64,000 nt of DNA from Singulisphaera sp. GP187 (GCF_900129635.1 NZ_FSRB01000001.1:1217501-1281500), one strand, 5' to 3'; numbered from the stretch's first letter, positions 35,745 through 44,835 are shown. Notes: generated from the sequence alone by a model not told the origin. A program made the numbers and translations.

Positions 35745-35773
35745 GCCCGAGCCACCCAGGAGGTGGCTCGGGC
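35745..35773. terminator. bidirectional intrinsic terminator
   Basis: GCCCGAGCCACC and GGTGGCTCGGGC form a perfect 12-bp stem with a 5-base loop between the convergent Dabb gene and sat-cysC gene. TCTCATTTT follows on the plus strand. Confidence 0.75.
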
Positions 35774-35812
35774 CGTCTCATTTTCAGCACCGATGAACGA
35801 GTGGGTGAGGGC

Positions 35813-37558
35813 TTATTCGACGACGTGCCCGTGGGGCAGGATATAGCCCAGTTCGGTCAGCTTCTCGATGATCGCATTGGCACACTCCTGGGCTCCGAGC
35901 TTGCTCGTATCGAGGGTGATCTCGGGGTTCAAGGGAGCCTCGTAGGGATCATCGACCCCGGTGAAGCCTTGGATTTCGCCGGCGCGGGCCTTGGCGTAGA
36001 GCCCCTTGACGTCGCGCTGTTCGCAGACCCCGATGGGGGTATCGCAGAAGACCTCGACGAAGTTGCCCTTGGAGTACTTCCGGGCGTTGTCGCGGGTCGC
36101 GCGGTAAGGGCTGATCACCGCACAGAGCGTGGTCCCGCCATGCTGGGCGACCAGGCCGGCGACGTAACCCACACGATTGATGTTGGCGTCGCGGTCTTCC
36201 TTGCTGAACCCGAGCCCCTTCGAGAGGTGGGTGCGGATCTCGTCGCCATCGAGCATCGAAACGTTCCGGCCGAACTCGGCCAGGCGCTCGACCAGGGCGT
36301 GCGCCACGGTGCTCTTGCCCGAGCCTGAGAGACCGGTGAACCAAATCGTCAGTCCCTGGCGGAACTTCGGAGGATTCGTCTCGTTGAGGATCTCCGCGAC
36401 GGCGGGCCGGCTGAACCAATCGGGCAGTTGGAGCCCCTTGGCCAGGTAGTTGTCGCGGACCTGCGTCTCCGAGATGTCGGCCGTCTTGACGCCCGCGGGG
36501 ACTTCGTCGACCGGGGAGTAACGCGACTCTTCGGGCAAGTAGACCATCGGCTTGAAATCGACCATCTCGATGCCGATTTCGGCTTTGTGAGTGGCCATCG
36601 ATTCTTGGGCAGCGTACGGCGCGTAGAACGGCGTGCCGGTGCTATCGTTGCCCGGTCCGGCGTGGTCGCGGCCGACGATGAAGTGGGTGCAGCCGTGGTT
36701 GCGGCGGATGATCGCGTGCAGCAGGACCTCGCGCGGACCGGCCATCCGCATCGCGAGGGGCAGCAGGCTGAGGACGACCGAGCCTTTGTCGTAGTAGTTA
36801 TCGACCAGGGCACGATAGCAACGGACCCGGGTGAAGTGGTCGACGTCGCCCGGCTTGGTCATACCGACCACCGGGTGGATCAGCAGGCCGCCACCGATTT
36901 GCTCGGCGGCGTGCTTGGTCAGTTCTTCGTGAGCGCGGTGGATCGGGTTTCGCGTCTGGAAGGCGACGACCTTGCTCCAGCCGAGCGTCTTGAAGTGCGC
37001 GCGAAGTTCGCTGGGGGTGCGCCTGAGGTCAACGAAGTCGTGGTGCGGTGGCGTCCGGATCACTTCGAGCCGGCCTGCGGCATAATGCCCCGGCTGGCGA
37101 TTGAGATAGGCGACCGAGGGGTGTTTCGCGTCGGTCGAGCCGTAGGCGCCTCGGGCTTCCGCCGCTTTGTCGTAGGCGTAGATTTCGTCGACGTGTAGGA
37201 AGGCGAGCAGGTTGCCGTAGACGTCTCGAAGTGCCAGCGGCTTACCCACTTCGACACCGTTGCCCGGGGTCACGGGCAAGGTGACCGCCAAGGGCCAAAG
37301 GGTGCCGTCGGCCAGGCGCATTTCGCTGACGACGCGTTCGTAGTCCGCTTTGCCCAGAAACCCACGGAGCGGAGAGAAGCCGCCGACGGCCAGGAGCTCA
37401 AGGTCGCAGAGCGCTCGTTCGTCGAGGGTCTGGCTGGCGTAATCCTTGGCGGTCGCCTTCATCTCGGCGGCGCGGGCGTCGTCCACCATCAAGTCAACGA
37501 GGGCACCACCGTAGGGGGAGATCAAACCATTCTGGGCGGGATGAGTCGTTGCGGAAAT
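35813..37558 (-). CDS. bifunctional sulfate adenylyltransferase / APS kinase
   Basis: This fused enzyme activates sulfate. The N-terminal ATP sulfurylase domain (residues 1 to about 390) makes APS; it shows QTRNPIHRAHEELTK near 200, VGRDHAGPG, and YSPVDEVP. The C-terminal APS kinase (CysC) domain has the P-loop GLSGSGKSTVAHAL near 409 and MLDGDEIRTHLSKGLGFS. The organisation is that of sat-cysC fusions. No ATG or GTG is available upstream of the conserved LISPYGG. I place the start at an ATT at 37558 because AAAGGGG lies 7 bases upstream. TTG at 37528 or 37642 are the alternatives. It is the last gene of the cysH-rrf2-sat/cysC group. Confidence 0.93.
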   Translation of the reverse strand: MSATTHPAQNGLISPYGGALVDLMVDDARAAEMKATAKDYASQTLDERALCDLELLAVGGFSPLRGFLGKADYERVVSEMRLADGTLWPLAVTLPVTPGNGVEVGKPLALRDVYGNLLAFLHVDEIYAYDKAAEARGAYGSTDAKHPSVAYLNRQPGHYAAGRLEVIRTPPHHDFVDLRRTPSELRAHFKTLGWSKVVAFQTRNPIHRAHEELTKHAAEQIGGGLLIHPVVGMTKPGDVDHFTRVRCYRALVDNYYDKGSVVLSLLPLAMRMAGPREVLLHAIIRRNHGCTHFIVGRDHAGPGNDSTGTPFYAPYAAQESMATHKAEIGIEMVDFKPMVYLPEESRYSPVDEVPAGVKTADISETQVRDNYLAKGLQLPDWFSRPAVAEILNETNPPKFRQGLTIWFTGLSGSGKSTVAHALVERLAEFGRNVSMLDGDEIRTHLSKGLGFSKEDRDANINRVGYVAGLVAQHGGTTLCAVISPYRATRDNARKYSKGNFVEVFCDTPIGVCEQRDVKGLYAKARAGEIQGFTGVDDPYEAPLNPEITLDTSKLGAQECANAIIEKLTELGYILPHGHVVE

Positions 37559-37659
37559 CGTGGGACCCCTTTCGTGGCCGGGAAGTAGGCGCGGGATGGC
37601 CCTGGTTTCAATTGAAGTTGGGCAAATCCTGCCACAACCCAACGATCAATCCCAGCGAG

Positions 37660-38070
37660 TCAGATCACCCATTCGTGCGGTAACGTGCGCTCGGCGAGTT
37701 GGGCAATGGTGGTTTTATCGAGAACCGCACGCTCGGCAATGCGGACATCCTCCCAGACCGAGGCGAGCACCTGGTTCGCGGGTCGGGACGACTCGCGGGG
37801 GGGAGAATCCGGCCCGTCGATCGCGGTCAGGACCTCGCCCAGCGAGATCGAGGCCGGCGAACGGGCCAGGCGGTAGCCACCGGAGGCCCCTCGCGTGCTT
37901 GCCACCAGACCGGCTCCCTTCAATTGGAGCAAGATCTGAACAAGGTAGCGTTCAGGAATCCCATGGCCTTCGGAGATTTCGCGGATCCGGATCGGTGGGT
38001 CAACGGGGCGCCGACGCGCGAGAGCCAGGATCGCCAAACAGGCATACTCCGCCTTGGCGGAAATCTTCAT
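37660..38070 (-). CDS. Rrf2 family transcriptional regulator
   Basis: The 136-residue protein is a winged-helix dimeric regulator: MKISAKAEYACLAILALARR, IREISEGHGIPERYLVQILLQLKGAGLV as the DNA-binding helix, and STRGASGGYRLARSPASISLGEVL as the wing. The three cysteines that bind an iron-sulfur cluster in IscR and NsrR are missing (the region reads DSPPRESSRP), so a cluster is unlikely. Its place between cysH and sat-cysC points to control of sulfur assimilation, comparable with CymR. The start at 38070 follows from the family N-terminus. It probably acts at the promoter at 38974-39002; this is inference. Confidence 0.9.
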   Translation of the reverse strand: MKISAKAEYACLAILALARRRPVDPPIRIREISEGHGIPERYLVQILLQLKGAGLVASTRGASGGYRLARSPASISLGEVLTAIDGPDSPPRESSRPANQVLASVWEDVRIAERAVLDKTTIAQLAERTLPHEWVI

Positions 38071-38168
38071 GACAGCACTCGCCCCGGTCCACGGCCCGAC
38101 AGTCCGGCCCTCGGCCAAACTCCTCGCCGACAACAGACCCCGGCATTTTTTTCAAAGAAACCGGCAAC

Positions 38169-38191
38169 GGCTCGCCCGGCGGTGGCGAGCC
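38169..38191 (-). terminator. hairpin between cysH and rrf2
   Basis: GGCTCGCC and GGCGAGCC form an 8-bp stem with a short loop 24 bases after the cysH stop. TTTCTTTGAAAAAAA follows on the minus strand. It may attenuate transcription into the downstream genes. Confidence 0.4.
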
Positions 38192-38214
38192 GGCTCCTTT
38201 CTCTCACTCTCTCT

Positions 38215-38934
38215 CTACAGTTGGCTGCTGTCGAGCGAGTGCAGACCGCACTCGGTCTTGGCCTGGCCCACCCACCGCCCCGCACGCTCATCCGACTCCC
38301 CGGGCGCGACCGCTCGGGTGCAGGGCCAGCATCCGATCGACGGATAGCCCTGATCGTGCAAGGGGTTGTAGGGCACCTGATTCGCAACGACGTAGGCCCA
38401 GACGTCGCGATAGGTCCAATTCAGCAACGGATTGATTTTGACCAGCCCGAACTTGGCGTCCCAGCCCACCACGTCGGCCTTGGCCCGATGGGCGGACTGA
38501 TCGGCTCTGATCGACGAGATCCAGGCGTCATAACCATTCACGGCGCGGCGAAGCGGCACGATCTTGCGGTCGAAGCAGCACTGGTCAGGCCGTTCGACGT
38601 AGAGCGGTCCCGAGTGAAGGGCTTCATACTCGGCCACCGTCGTGTCTGCTCGGACTAACTCGACCTCGATACCGTAACGTTCGGCAATCCGCGTCCTCAA
38701 CTCCAGCGTCTCGGCGAATTGATAGCCGGTATCGAGGTTGAAGACCCGCACCTTTGGCTCGATCTCGGCCAACATGTGCAGGATAATACACCCTTCAGGA
38801 CCGAACGCGGTGGCCATCGTCAACTTGGGGTAAAACGTCTCGACGGCCCAACGAAGAATCTCGTCGGGTTGGGCCTCTTTCAGCCTTCGATTCGTTTCTG
38901 TCCAATCGGCACGTGTCAGCGTTTCGGCGGGCAT
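38215..38934 (-). CDS. cysH: adenylyl-sulfate (APS) reductase, CysH family
   Basis: The 239-residue enzyme reduces activated sulfate to sulfite using thioredoxin. The PAPS/APS reductase fold is shown by ATAFGPEGCIILHML and VFNLDTGYQF, and the catalytic cysteine is in KTECGLH at about residue 229. Four further cysteines, CC at 119-120 and CWPC at 202-205, match the [4Fe-4S] pattern of APS reductases; enzymes strict for PAPS lack it. Although the neighbouring Sat is fused to APS kinase, this enzyme probably uses APS directly. The gene is first in the operon behind the promoter at 38974-39002; GGGAGG or GAAAGAG lies before the start. Confidence 0.94.
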   Translation of the reverse strand: MPAETLTRADWTETNRRLKEAQPDEILRWAVETFYPKLTMATAFGPEGCIILHMLAEIEPKVRVFNLDTGYQFAETLELRTRIAERYGIEVELVRADTTVAEYEALHSGPLYVERPDQCCFDRKIVPLRRAVNGYDAWISSIRADQSAHRAKADVVGWDAKFGLVKINPLLNWTYRDVWAYVVANQVPYNPLHDQGYPSIGCWPCTRAVAPGESDERAGRWVGQAKTECGLHSLDSSQL

Positions 38935-39239
38935 ACAGCTCTTTCGCCTCCCATCAAGCCTGTTCTAAATCGAATCTTACAGTACCTAGTAATCAAAGTC
39001 AACATTCCACGCCCCGCCGCGATCGAAGTCGAGGATGATTGAGCGGGATCGGGACGTTACCGTGCTCCGTTCGTCGCGAATCTTGCCACCAGGCGAGCAT
39101 CAACTCACTGATGACAAAGGAGATCCGTCGGCACGCACCGCCCACGAGGCCATCGCTTGGGAGCGAGGAAAGCGGAAAACGGGCGCGCTCCGTCCGCGTT
39201 CACAAGGGCCGCGCCGGGGGTGGGGCCGTTCGACTTCGG
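38935..39239. other. intergenic region upstream of cysH
   Basis: About 305 bases lie between the cysH start and the end of the YdjY gene, both on the minus strand. It holds the cysH promoter. The remainder (39005-39239) shows no gene and no clear terminator for the YdjY gene. Confidence 0.45.
38974..39002 (-). promoter_or_regulatory. cysH promoter with possible Rrf2 operator in the spacer
   Basis: On the minus strand TTGACT (38997-39002), a 17-base spacer and TAAGAT (38974-38979) form a good sigma70-type promoter 40 bases before the cysH start. The spacer contains the near-palindrome TACTAGGTA, inside TTACTAGGTACTGTAA, a plausible binding site for the Rrf2 protein encoded in the operon. Confidence 0.65.
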
Positions 39240-39953
39240 TTAGCGCTTGGCGGCGTCGGGCGCGGGGCGAGGACGGAGGAACAGGGTGACCAGCGTGCCG
39301 CGCGGGGGGATCTTCTCGGTGTTGGCGACGAACGAGCGCTCGGCGTCGTTGGCGGTGCTGGCGAAGGGAAGGTCGAGGATCGCGTTAGCGAAGTTCGCCA
39401 CGGTGAAGAGGTCGCCGTCGTCGGCGGCGTAGATCGGCTTTTTGGTATCGGGGTCCTCGAAGATTTCGCTGCCGGCGAAGACCCAATCCTTGGTCAGAGG
39501 GCGCTTGCTTTGGTCCTCTCTGACCCAGCTTCGGGCGTCGGCGGTGCGCAGCTTGTTGTCTTCCTGCCATTGAATCTGGATTTCGATCGCCGAACCGGTG
39601 GGCGGTTCGAATTTCGGCAGGAAGCGGACCGGGTGCCCCTGTTTGGCGCCGGTGAGGATGAGACCGGCGTGGATCATTCGAGGCACGGCGTCGGTCGCGA
39701 GGACCGCCTCGTGTTCCTTCGTGCCTTTGAGGCAGAGCAGGTGCTCCAGGGGGCCTTCGCGGAGCGCGACCCGAGCGCGGAGGACCAGCTGTTTTGCGCC
39801 GGGATCGAACCAGAGGCTGCGGCCGATCGGCTTCCAGGTCGGGTCGGGACGAAACGAGTCGGTGGTCGTCGGCTGGGGCGATTCCGAAGGCGGTGCGCCG
39901 AGGACGAGCAAGGCCGTGGCGAGCGCCAGGACGGTGGATGACAAGGGAATCAT
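39240..39953 (-). CDS. exported YdjY-domain protein
   Basis: The 237-residue protein starts with a signal peptide (PLSSTVLALATALLVLGAP). It continues with a domain common in planctomycetes and annotated as YdjY-like: SLWFDPGAKQLVLRARVALREGPLEHLLCLKGTKEHEAVLATDAVP is the conserved core (shown here only as its key residues GPLEHLL, KGTKEHEA, LATD), followed by MIHAGLILTGAKQG. The C-terminal half includes WVFAGSEIFEDPDT and FTVANFANAILDLPFAS. The function is not known; it is presumably periplasmic. The start at 39953 sits unusually close to an AGGAG, so the exact start is uncertain. It follows the secretin gene after its terminator. Confidence 0.8.
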   Translation of the reverse strand: MIPLSSTVLALATALLVLGAPPSESPQPTTTDSFRPDPTWKPIGRSLWFDPGAKQLVLRARVALREGPLEHLLCLKGTKEHEAVLATDAVPRMIHAGLILTGAKQGHPVRFLPKFEPPTGSAIEIQIQWQEDNKLRTADARSWVREDQSKRPLTKDWVFAGSEIFEDPDTKKPIYAADDGDLFTVANFANAILDLPFASTANDAERSFVANTEKIPPRGTLVTLFLRPRPAPDAAKR

Positions 39954-40071
39954 CTCCTGGAGGGGAGGGTCGAGTCGGCGGCCGAGCTTGACCTGGAGGG
40001 CCTCGTCCCCATTCAAGGTGAGGCGGTTCGGTTGGCGAAGCGCGATTCTCCTTTCCAGCAAAACCGAAAAA

Positions 40072-40104
40072 GGCCTCCGGGGGAAGGGAATTCCCCCGGA
40101 GGCC
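40072..40104 (-). terminator. strong intrinsic terminator after the secretin gene
   Basis: GGCCTCCGGGGGAA and TTCCCCCGGAGGCC form a perfect 14-bp stem with a 5-base loop. On the minus strand it is followed by TTTTTCGGTTTTG, 30 bases after the secretin stop. Confidence 0.85.
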
Positions 40105-40133
40105 GGTCGCATTGGGAAGTAACCGACAGGAAA

Positions 40134-43100
40134 TCAGTTCGTAATCGCCGGGATACCGAGCCGCTCCTCTTCCTCCTCGAGGATGATGATCCGCGGTGTC
40201 ACCATCAGCATGAGGCTGGAGGTGGTTCGGCCGATGCCGATGTTGCGGAAGAGACGGTTGAGCATGGGGGTCTTGGAGAGAACGGGAACGCCGAACTCTT
40301 TTCGCTCCTCATTGAGCCGCTTCACACCGCCGAGGAGGACGGTTCCGCCGTCGGGCACCGTGACGGTCGTATTCACGGTGGTGAGGTTGAACCGAGGGAG
40401 CTGGATCTGGGCGTTGATCGCCGCCGAGCCACCACCCAGGCCGCTGCCACCGACCGCCGCGGGGACCGCGATGGTGTCGAAACCTTCGATGACGGTGAAG
40501 ACCGGGGACAGGGTCATTCGCACATAGCGTCGGTCGGCGGAGACCACCGGGGTCACCGTCAGCGTGACGCCGTTGGGGAACGGAGTCGGGGTGGGCAAGA
40601 ACGCCACCGAGCCAGGACCGACGATCGGGGTCAGCGACGAGATGTAGTAGATCGTCTGGGTGTTGTTGATGAACGCCGGGGCACCGTTGAAGGTCGTGAT
40701 CTTCGGAGCCTGGAGGATGTTCGATCGGGTGTCGCCCTGGGCGGCCGTCAGGAAGAGGTAGACTTCCAGGTCGCTCAGGAACGAGATCCCGAAGGTCGCA
40801 CCCGCCGTCGACGAGGCGCCACCGATCGTCGGAGCACTCTGGGAAGCACTACCCTGCTGGAACGGAATCGCCAGGTCGGACGAGAAATTACCGATGCCGC
40901 CGCTTCCGAGGCCGACTGTCAGTGGCGTCTTATTGCCGAGCGAATAGTCGCGGAACGGGTTCACGATGTAAGCACCCGGTGTCGTGGTACCGCCACCGCC
41001 ACCGCCACCGCCGATTGTGGCACCGCCACCGCCGCCGAGGCCGCCACCGTTCTGGCCGCCGAGGCCGCCGGCACTGCCACCACCGCCGAGTGAGCCGCCA
41101 GCACCGGCAATTCCGCCGGCACCGCCGCCACCAGCACCGCCACCGACCGTTCCTCCGCCGCCGACCGTTCCGCCGCCGCCACCACCGATCGTGGTGCCGC
41201 CACCCGCGATGGTGCCGGTGCTGCCGTTCGTCGGGAAGATGGAGGACGCGGGGTTCGGGATCGCGAAGGTGCTCTTCTTACCCACCGTCTTCGAGTGAAT
41301 ATCGAAGTCGAAGTCGACACCGATCTGCTCGAAGAAGCTGTCGCTCAGCGTGATGAACCGCACCTCGATCGAGACCTGGAGATCCTGGAGCCGGCGAAGC
41401 TGCTTGAGCAGGTCGGCAACCTGGTCGTGGATCTCGGCGGTGTGGCGGATAATCAGGCTGATGCTCAGGAAGAACGGCGTGATCGAGCCGATCGGCGTGG
41501 CCGTATCCAGTCCGCCCCCGTCCCCGGCGCCGAAACCGCCGCCCATGCCGTAGCCGGAAGGGGACTCGGCCCCCTGGGAGTCGTTGATCTTCCAGGTGTT
41601 CGGCGCGATCGTGCCGGTAATGAGCTGGATCAACGGAGCGAAGTCGGCCTTGGGACGATCGCCCTGGGTGTAATTCGGTCCGCTGTTCGTCGCGGTGCTC
41701 GCCCCGTTGGGCAAGGAAACTTGCTGTCCTCCCGCCCCGTTGGCTCCTGGGGCCGTCGGGTTATCGAGCAGGCCCATCGGGTTCAGGGGGTTGGTCGGTC
41801 CCCGGGTGGGGGAGATGACCAGGTCACCCACGTAGTAGGTCTTCGGATAGGTCGAAGACATCGAGGTTTGAGGGCTCGTAATCATGAGCACCTCGTTCTC
41901 GACTTTGTAGTTCAGGCCCAGCGGGCTGAGCATCAATTTCAGGGCGTTCTTGAGCTGGACGTCGGAGACCACCAGGGAGATGGGAGTCGCCGTGGTGATG
42001 TCCACGTCCGCAAGCGCCTTTTGATCGAGAACGATGTTCAGGCCCGTGTAGTTCGCGAGGAAGGCCACGGCCTCGGCGAGAGGTTGAGCTTCCATGTTCA
42101 AGGAAACACGTTCCTTGAGCTTGGACTCGATGGCGACGGTCTTCGCGTCCTTCTTGATCTCGAGCCGGGCGTTCATCCGCAGACGATCGGCCGTCAGGTC
42201 CTTGAAGTTCTCGGCATACTTGATGCCGTTCAACTGAACCACGGGGTCGGCGATGGCGGCGGTGTCGACCATCTGGAAGGTGTCGAGGGCGGCATCTTCC
42301 TTGGCGGCCTTGTTCTCAAGGTCTTTCTTGTAGTGGCGCTGAACGTTGGCTTTCCAGGCGAGGATGGTTGCGGACACCTCGTTGGGATCGATTTCCTGGG
42401 CCATCGTGGCGAACTTGTTGGCTTCCTGGTAGCGACCCTCGGCCATGGCCGTCGTCGCCTTGTTCATCAGCTCTTCCATGCGGGTCTTCTTGGCTTTGTC
42501 GGCCTCAAAGATCCGGAGCCGTTTGGCTTCGATCTCGGCTTTGGCGTTCTTGTCGAGCATCTTGACGTCGAAGACCGCCTTGTCCTTCTTGGCAAGTTCG
42601 ATCGCGACCTCGAGACGTCGGACCATCGTCCGGGTGACGGCTTCGGGGAGTTCCGAGGATTTGGCTTTGACCGCCTTGAGGGTCGACTCGTAGATCGCGA
42701 TCGCCTTGTCGGGATCGGTCTCCTGGTACCGTCGTGCCTCGGCGGATTTGGTGCCGACTTCGGCGTTGAGCTTCTGGGCGGCCAACGCTTCGGCGTCATG
42801 AGCGGGCTGGGGCAGGTCGGAGGCCGTGGCCTTCCCCGCGTCGTCGCCGGGGAGCTTGGCGAGCAGGTCCTGCACCTTCTGCATCAGGCCGCTGTCGAGG
42901 GCGCCACCTGAGGCTGCGACTTCGGACAAGAGGGCCCGGGCGCGTCCCTGTTCTCCCTTGCGGAGGGCGTCGAGGGCCGACTCGTAAAGACTGAGGGCAC
43001 CGCCCTGTTCGGCCAGGGCAATCTGGGCGATCAGGTCGTCGGCCTGGGGGTCGACTCCGTGCTTGCCCGTCTTGGCGTCTTCAGCGATCTGTCGGGCCGC

Positions 43101-44468
43101 GGCATAGTTGCCCTGGCCGTAGAGGGCTCGAGCTTCGGAAAGCAGCTGATCTCCCCGACCGAGCGGGGCGGGTTCGGCCGTCGGCGGGACGGGCGAGGTG
43201 GGCTGAGCCACGTTCGACTCGGCCGGATCGGGAAGCCCGGGCAGGGTTTCCTCAACGACGGCTTCCACCTTCTTGACCGCGGCATCGACTGCGGGCAAGG
43301 CACCACTTTCTCGCGTTCGCAGGCGTTCGGCTTCGGAGAACTTGGCCGAGGCCGCCGCATTGTCACCGCGGACCAGCAGGTCGTTCGCCTCATGCTCGAC
43401 GATCGAGCTGGGGGCCTCGGCCGCGGGCTTCGTGGCGGTGGCAACCGCGGAGGGAGCTCCGCCAGGCGTCTGCCGTGCACGCGCCATTTCGACGTCGTGG
43501 AGCACGGTCTCGGCACGGTCGGAGGTCAGCGGCGGGACCACGTTCATGCGTTGGGCCTGCTGCGCCTTCTCGGCGGCCTGGTCCAACTGGCCGGTCGACA
43601 TTAGGTGCCGAGCTTCCTGCACCAGGACGTCATAGACACCCAGGCTGGGCTGCTCTTTGAGCGGACCGGTGCGGAGTTGGTCACGACGGCGCAGAGCGCG
43701 AGCCGCCGAGGCGACCTTGTCGGGATTGTCCTCGAAGACGCCGAACGACATTTTCCAGGCCTTGACGTCGAGGGCCAGGGCTTCCGCCTGCTCGAACTGG
43801 TTGCTGGCCAGCAGGGCGCGAGCCTGCTTCACCTTGGCGCGGGCCAGATCGAGGCTTCGGGGTTGGTTGGTCGCCGTGCCCGCCGCCACCTTGGGCCGGG
43901 CCTTGTCGATGGCGTCAGCCACCTTGGCCGGGGTGTCGTCGAACAGGCCCCAGCGAACGTTCATAGCCTGGACTTCGGTGACGAGCCGGCTGGCCGCGTC
44001 GTAGTCTCCAAGGCGAATCTGTTCGCGGGCCGACTGGAGTTTCCAGCGTGCCCCCTGCTTGGCGTCGGAGGGGTTAGCTCCAGGCGCTGAGGCCGGCTGG
44101 CTGGCCGAGGCCGTGGCCTCCGTGGCCGGGCTGGCACCGGGTCGGGCCGCCGTTGCACCGGCAGGAGCGACCGCAGCGTCTGCCGGCACGCGTGAGAGCT
44201 CTTTCAAGTACGCATCGAGGACGGTTTTTTCGCTTACCGAGAGCTGGTCGCGATAGGATTGAGCGGCCGTGAGATACTGGGAGGCCAGAGCATACTGGCC
44301 ACTGTTAAACAATCGAGCCCCAGCCTCGAGATACCTTACAGGGGGCACGGGCGCTGTGGGCCGCGGCGAGGATACCGGGTGGGCCGCGTCCTCAGGGGGA
44401 GCGCCATCCGTGGCCCCACCCCACGCGCCGAGGGTCAAGAGGATTGCGAGCGTTCTAAGCCTTCCCAA
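40134..44468 (-). CDS. very long secretin (PilQ/GspD type) with N-terminal repeat region
   Basis: This 1444-residue outer-membrane secretin should form the channel of a type IV pilus or type II secretion machine. The start is a TTG at 44468, 5 bases after a perfect AAAGGAGG, giving a signal peptide (GRLRTLAILLTLGAWGG). Residues 30-520 contain at least four helical repeats of the L-x-x-A-x-x-L-x-x-G type (AREQIRLGDYDAASRLVTEV, ARALLASNQFEQAEALAL). An STN/N-type domain with LNIVLDQKALADVDITTA lies near 800. The secretin domain (about 1040-1444) ends in LSKTPMLNRLFRNIGIGRTT and LMLMVTPRIII, and is interrupted by an 80-residue glycine-rich insert. Typical PilQ is half this length. Confidence 0.92.
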   Translation of the reverse strand: MGRLRTLAILLTLGAWGGATDGAPPEDAAHPVSSPRPTAPVPPVRYLEAGARLFNSGQYALASQYLTAAQSYRDQLSVSEKTVLDAYLKELSRVPADAAVAPAGATAARPGASPATEATASASQPASAPGANPSDAKQGARWKLQSAREQIRLGDYDAASRLVTEVQAMNVRWGLFDDTPAKVADAIDKARPKVAAGTATNQPRSLDLARAKVKQARALLASNQFEQAEALALDVKAWKMSFGVFEDNPDKVASAARALRRRDQLRTGPLKEQPSLGVYDVLVQEARHLMSTGQLDQAAEKAQQAQRMNVVPPLTSDRAETVLHDVEMARARQTPGGAPSAVATATKPAAEAPSSIVEHEANDLLVRGDNAAASAKFSEAERLRTRESGALPAVDAAVKKVEAVVEETLPGLPDPAESNVAQPTSPVPPTAEPAPLGRGDQLLSEARALYGQGNYAAARQIAEDAKTGKHGVDPQADDLIAQIALAEQGGALSLYESALDALRKGEQGRARALLSEVAASGGALDSGLMQKVQDLLAKLPGDDAGKATASDLPQPAHDAEALAAQKLNAEVGTKSAEARRYQETDPDKAIAIYESTLKAVKAKSSELPEAVTRTMVRRLEVAIELAKKDKAVFDVKMLDKNAKAEIEAKRLRIFEADKAKKTRMEELMNKATTAMAEGRYQEANKFATMAQEIDPNEVSATILAWKANVQRHYKKDLENKAAKEDAALDTFQMVDTAAIADPVVQLNGIKYAENFKDLTADRLRMNARLEIKKDAKTVAIESKLKERVSLNMEAQPLAEAVAFLANYTGLNIVLDQKALADVDITTATPISLVVSDVQLKNALKLMLSPLGLNYKVENEVLMITSPQTSMSSTYPKTYYVGDLVISPTRGPTNPLNPMGLLDNPTAPGANGAGGQQVSLPNGASTATNSGPNYTQGDRPKADFAPLIQLITGTIAPNTWKINDSQGAESPSGYGMGGGFGAGDGGGLDTATPIGSITPFFLSISLIIRHTAEIHDQVADLLKQLRRLQDLQVSIEVRFITLSDSFFEQIGVDFDFDIHSKTVGKKSTFAIPNPASSIFPTNGSTGTIAGGGTTIGGGGGGTVGGGGTVGGGAGGGGAGGIAGAGGSLGGGGSAGGLGGQNGGGLGGGGGATIGGGGGGGGTTTPGAYIVNPFRDYSLGNKTPLTVGLGSGGIGNFSSDLAIPFQQGSASQSAPTIGGASSTAGATFGISFLSDLEVYLFLTAAQGDTRSNILQAPKITTFNGAPAFINNTQTIYYISSLTPIVGPGSVAFLPTPTPFPNGVTLTVTPVVSADRRYVRMTLSPVFTVIEGFDTIAVPAAVGGSGLGGGSAAINAQIQLPRFNLTTVNTTVTVPDGGTVLLGGVKRLNEERKEFGVPVLSKTPMLNRLFRNIGIGRTTSSLMLMVTPRIIILEEEEERLGIPAITN
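40985..41225 (-). repeat. glycine-rich low-complexity insert in the secretin
   Basis: About 80 residues consist mainly of Gly with Ala, Ser and Thr, in short units such as GGGGGGTVGGGGTVGGGAG. It sits inside the secretin domain between FAIPNPASSIFP and YIVNPFRDY, probably as a surface loop. The DNA is a matching GCC/ACC repeat tract and could vary in length. Confidence 0.8.
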
Positions 44469-44683
44469 CGCGACCTCCTTTCGCCACACGCGGAGACGAC
44501 CGCCGACTTCCCTGGCGACGGTCTCTGACTTGACTCCGTTGTGGGAGACGTGAATCCGCTGTCTTCGCTAGCGCCACCACCCCGAAGGACGGCGGCTCTT
44601 CACCCGGCTGTCGTGGGGCTTCTGAGAGTCAGAGGTGCGAGATCAAGACGATGCGACCCAGAACGGGGAGAAGACGAGGCGGT

Positions 44684-44712
44684 GTCTTACCCTGAACGAG
44701 AATAGGGGTCAA
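44684..44712 (-). promoter_or_regulatory. secretin promoter
   Basis: On the minus strand TTGACC (44707-44712), a 17-base spacer and TAAGAC (44684-44689). The layout parallels the cysH promoter (TTGACT-17-TAAGAT) elsewhere in the window. Confidence 0.45.
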
Positions 44713-44807
44713 GCTGCCTTTTTGGATTTTTACGATTTCCCGCGCGATTCTCGGCGGTCCCCCGGGCAAGAAATCGACCTCACCGCACGGTGACTCGAAA
44801 CAAAAGA

Positions 44808-44835
44808 GGCCCCCGACGGATCACCGTCGGGGGCC
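44808..44835 (-). terminator. strong intrinsic terminator after the pilP-like gene
   Basis: GGCCCCCGACGG and CCGTCGGGGGCC form a 12-bp stem with a 4-base loop, followed on the minus strand by TCTTTTGTTTC. It separates the pilM-to-pilP-like unit from the secretin. Confidence 0.8.

Noticed and set aside
41295..42911. 538-codon plus-strand open frame
   Set aside because: It is the antisense shadow of the secretin gene, produced by GC-rich codon bias.
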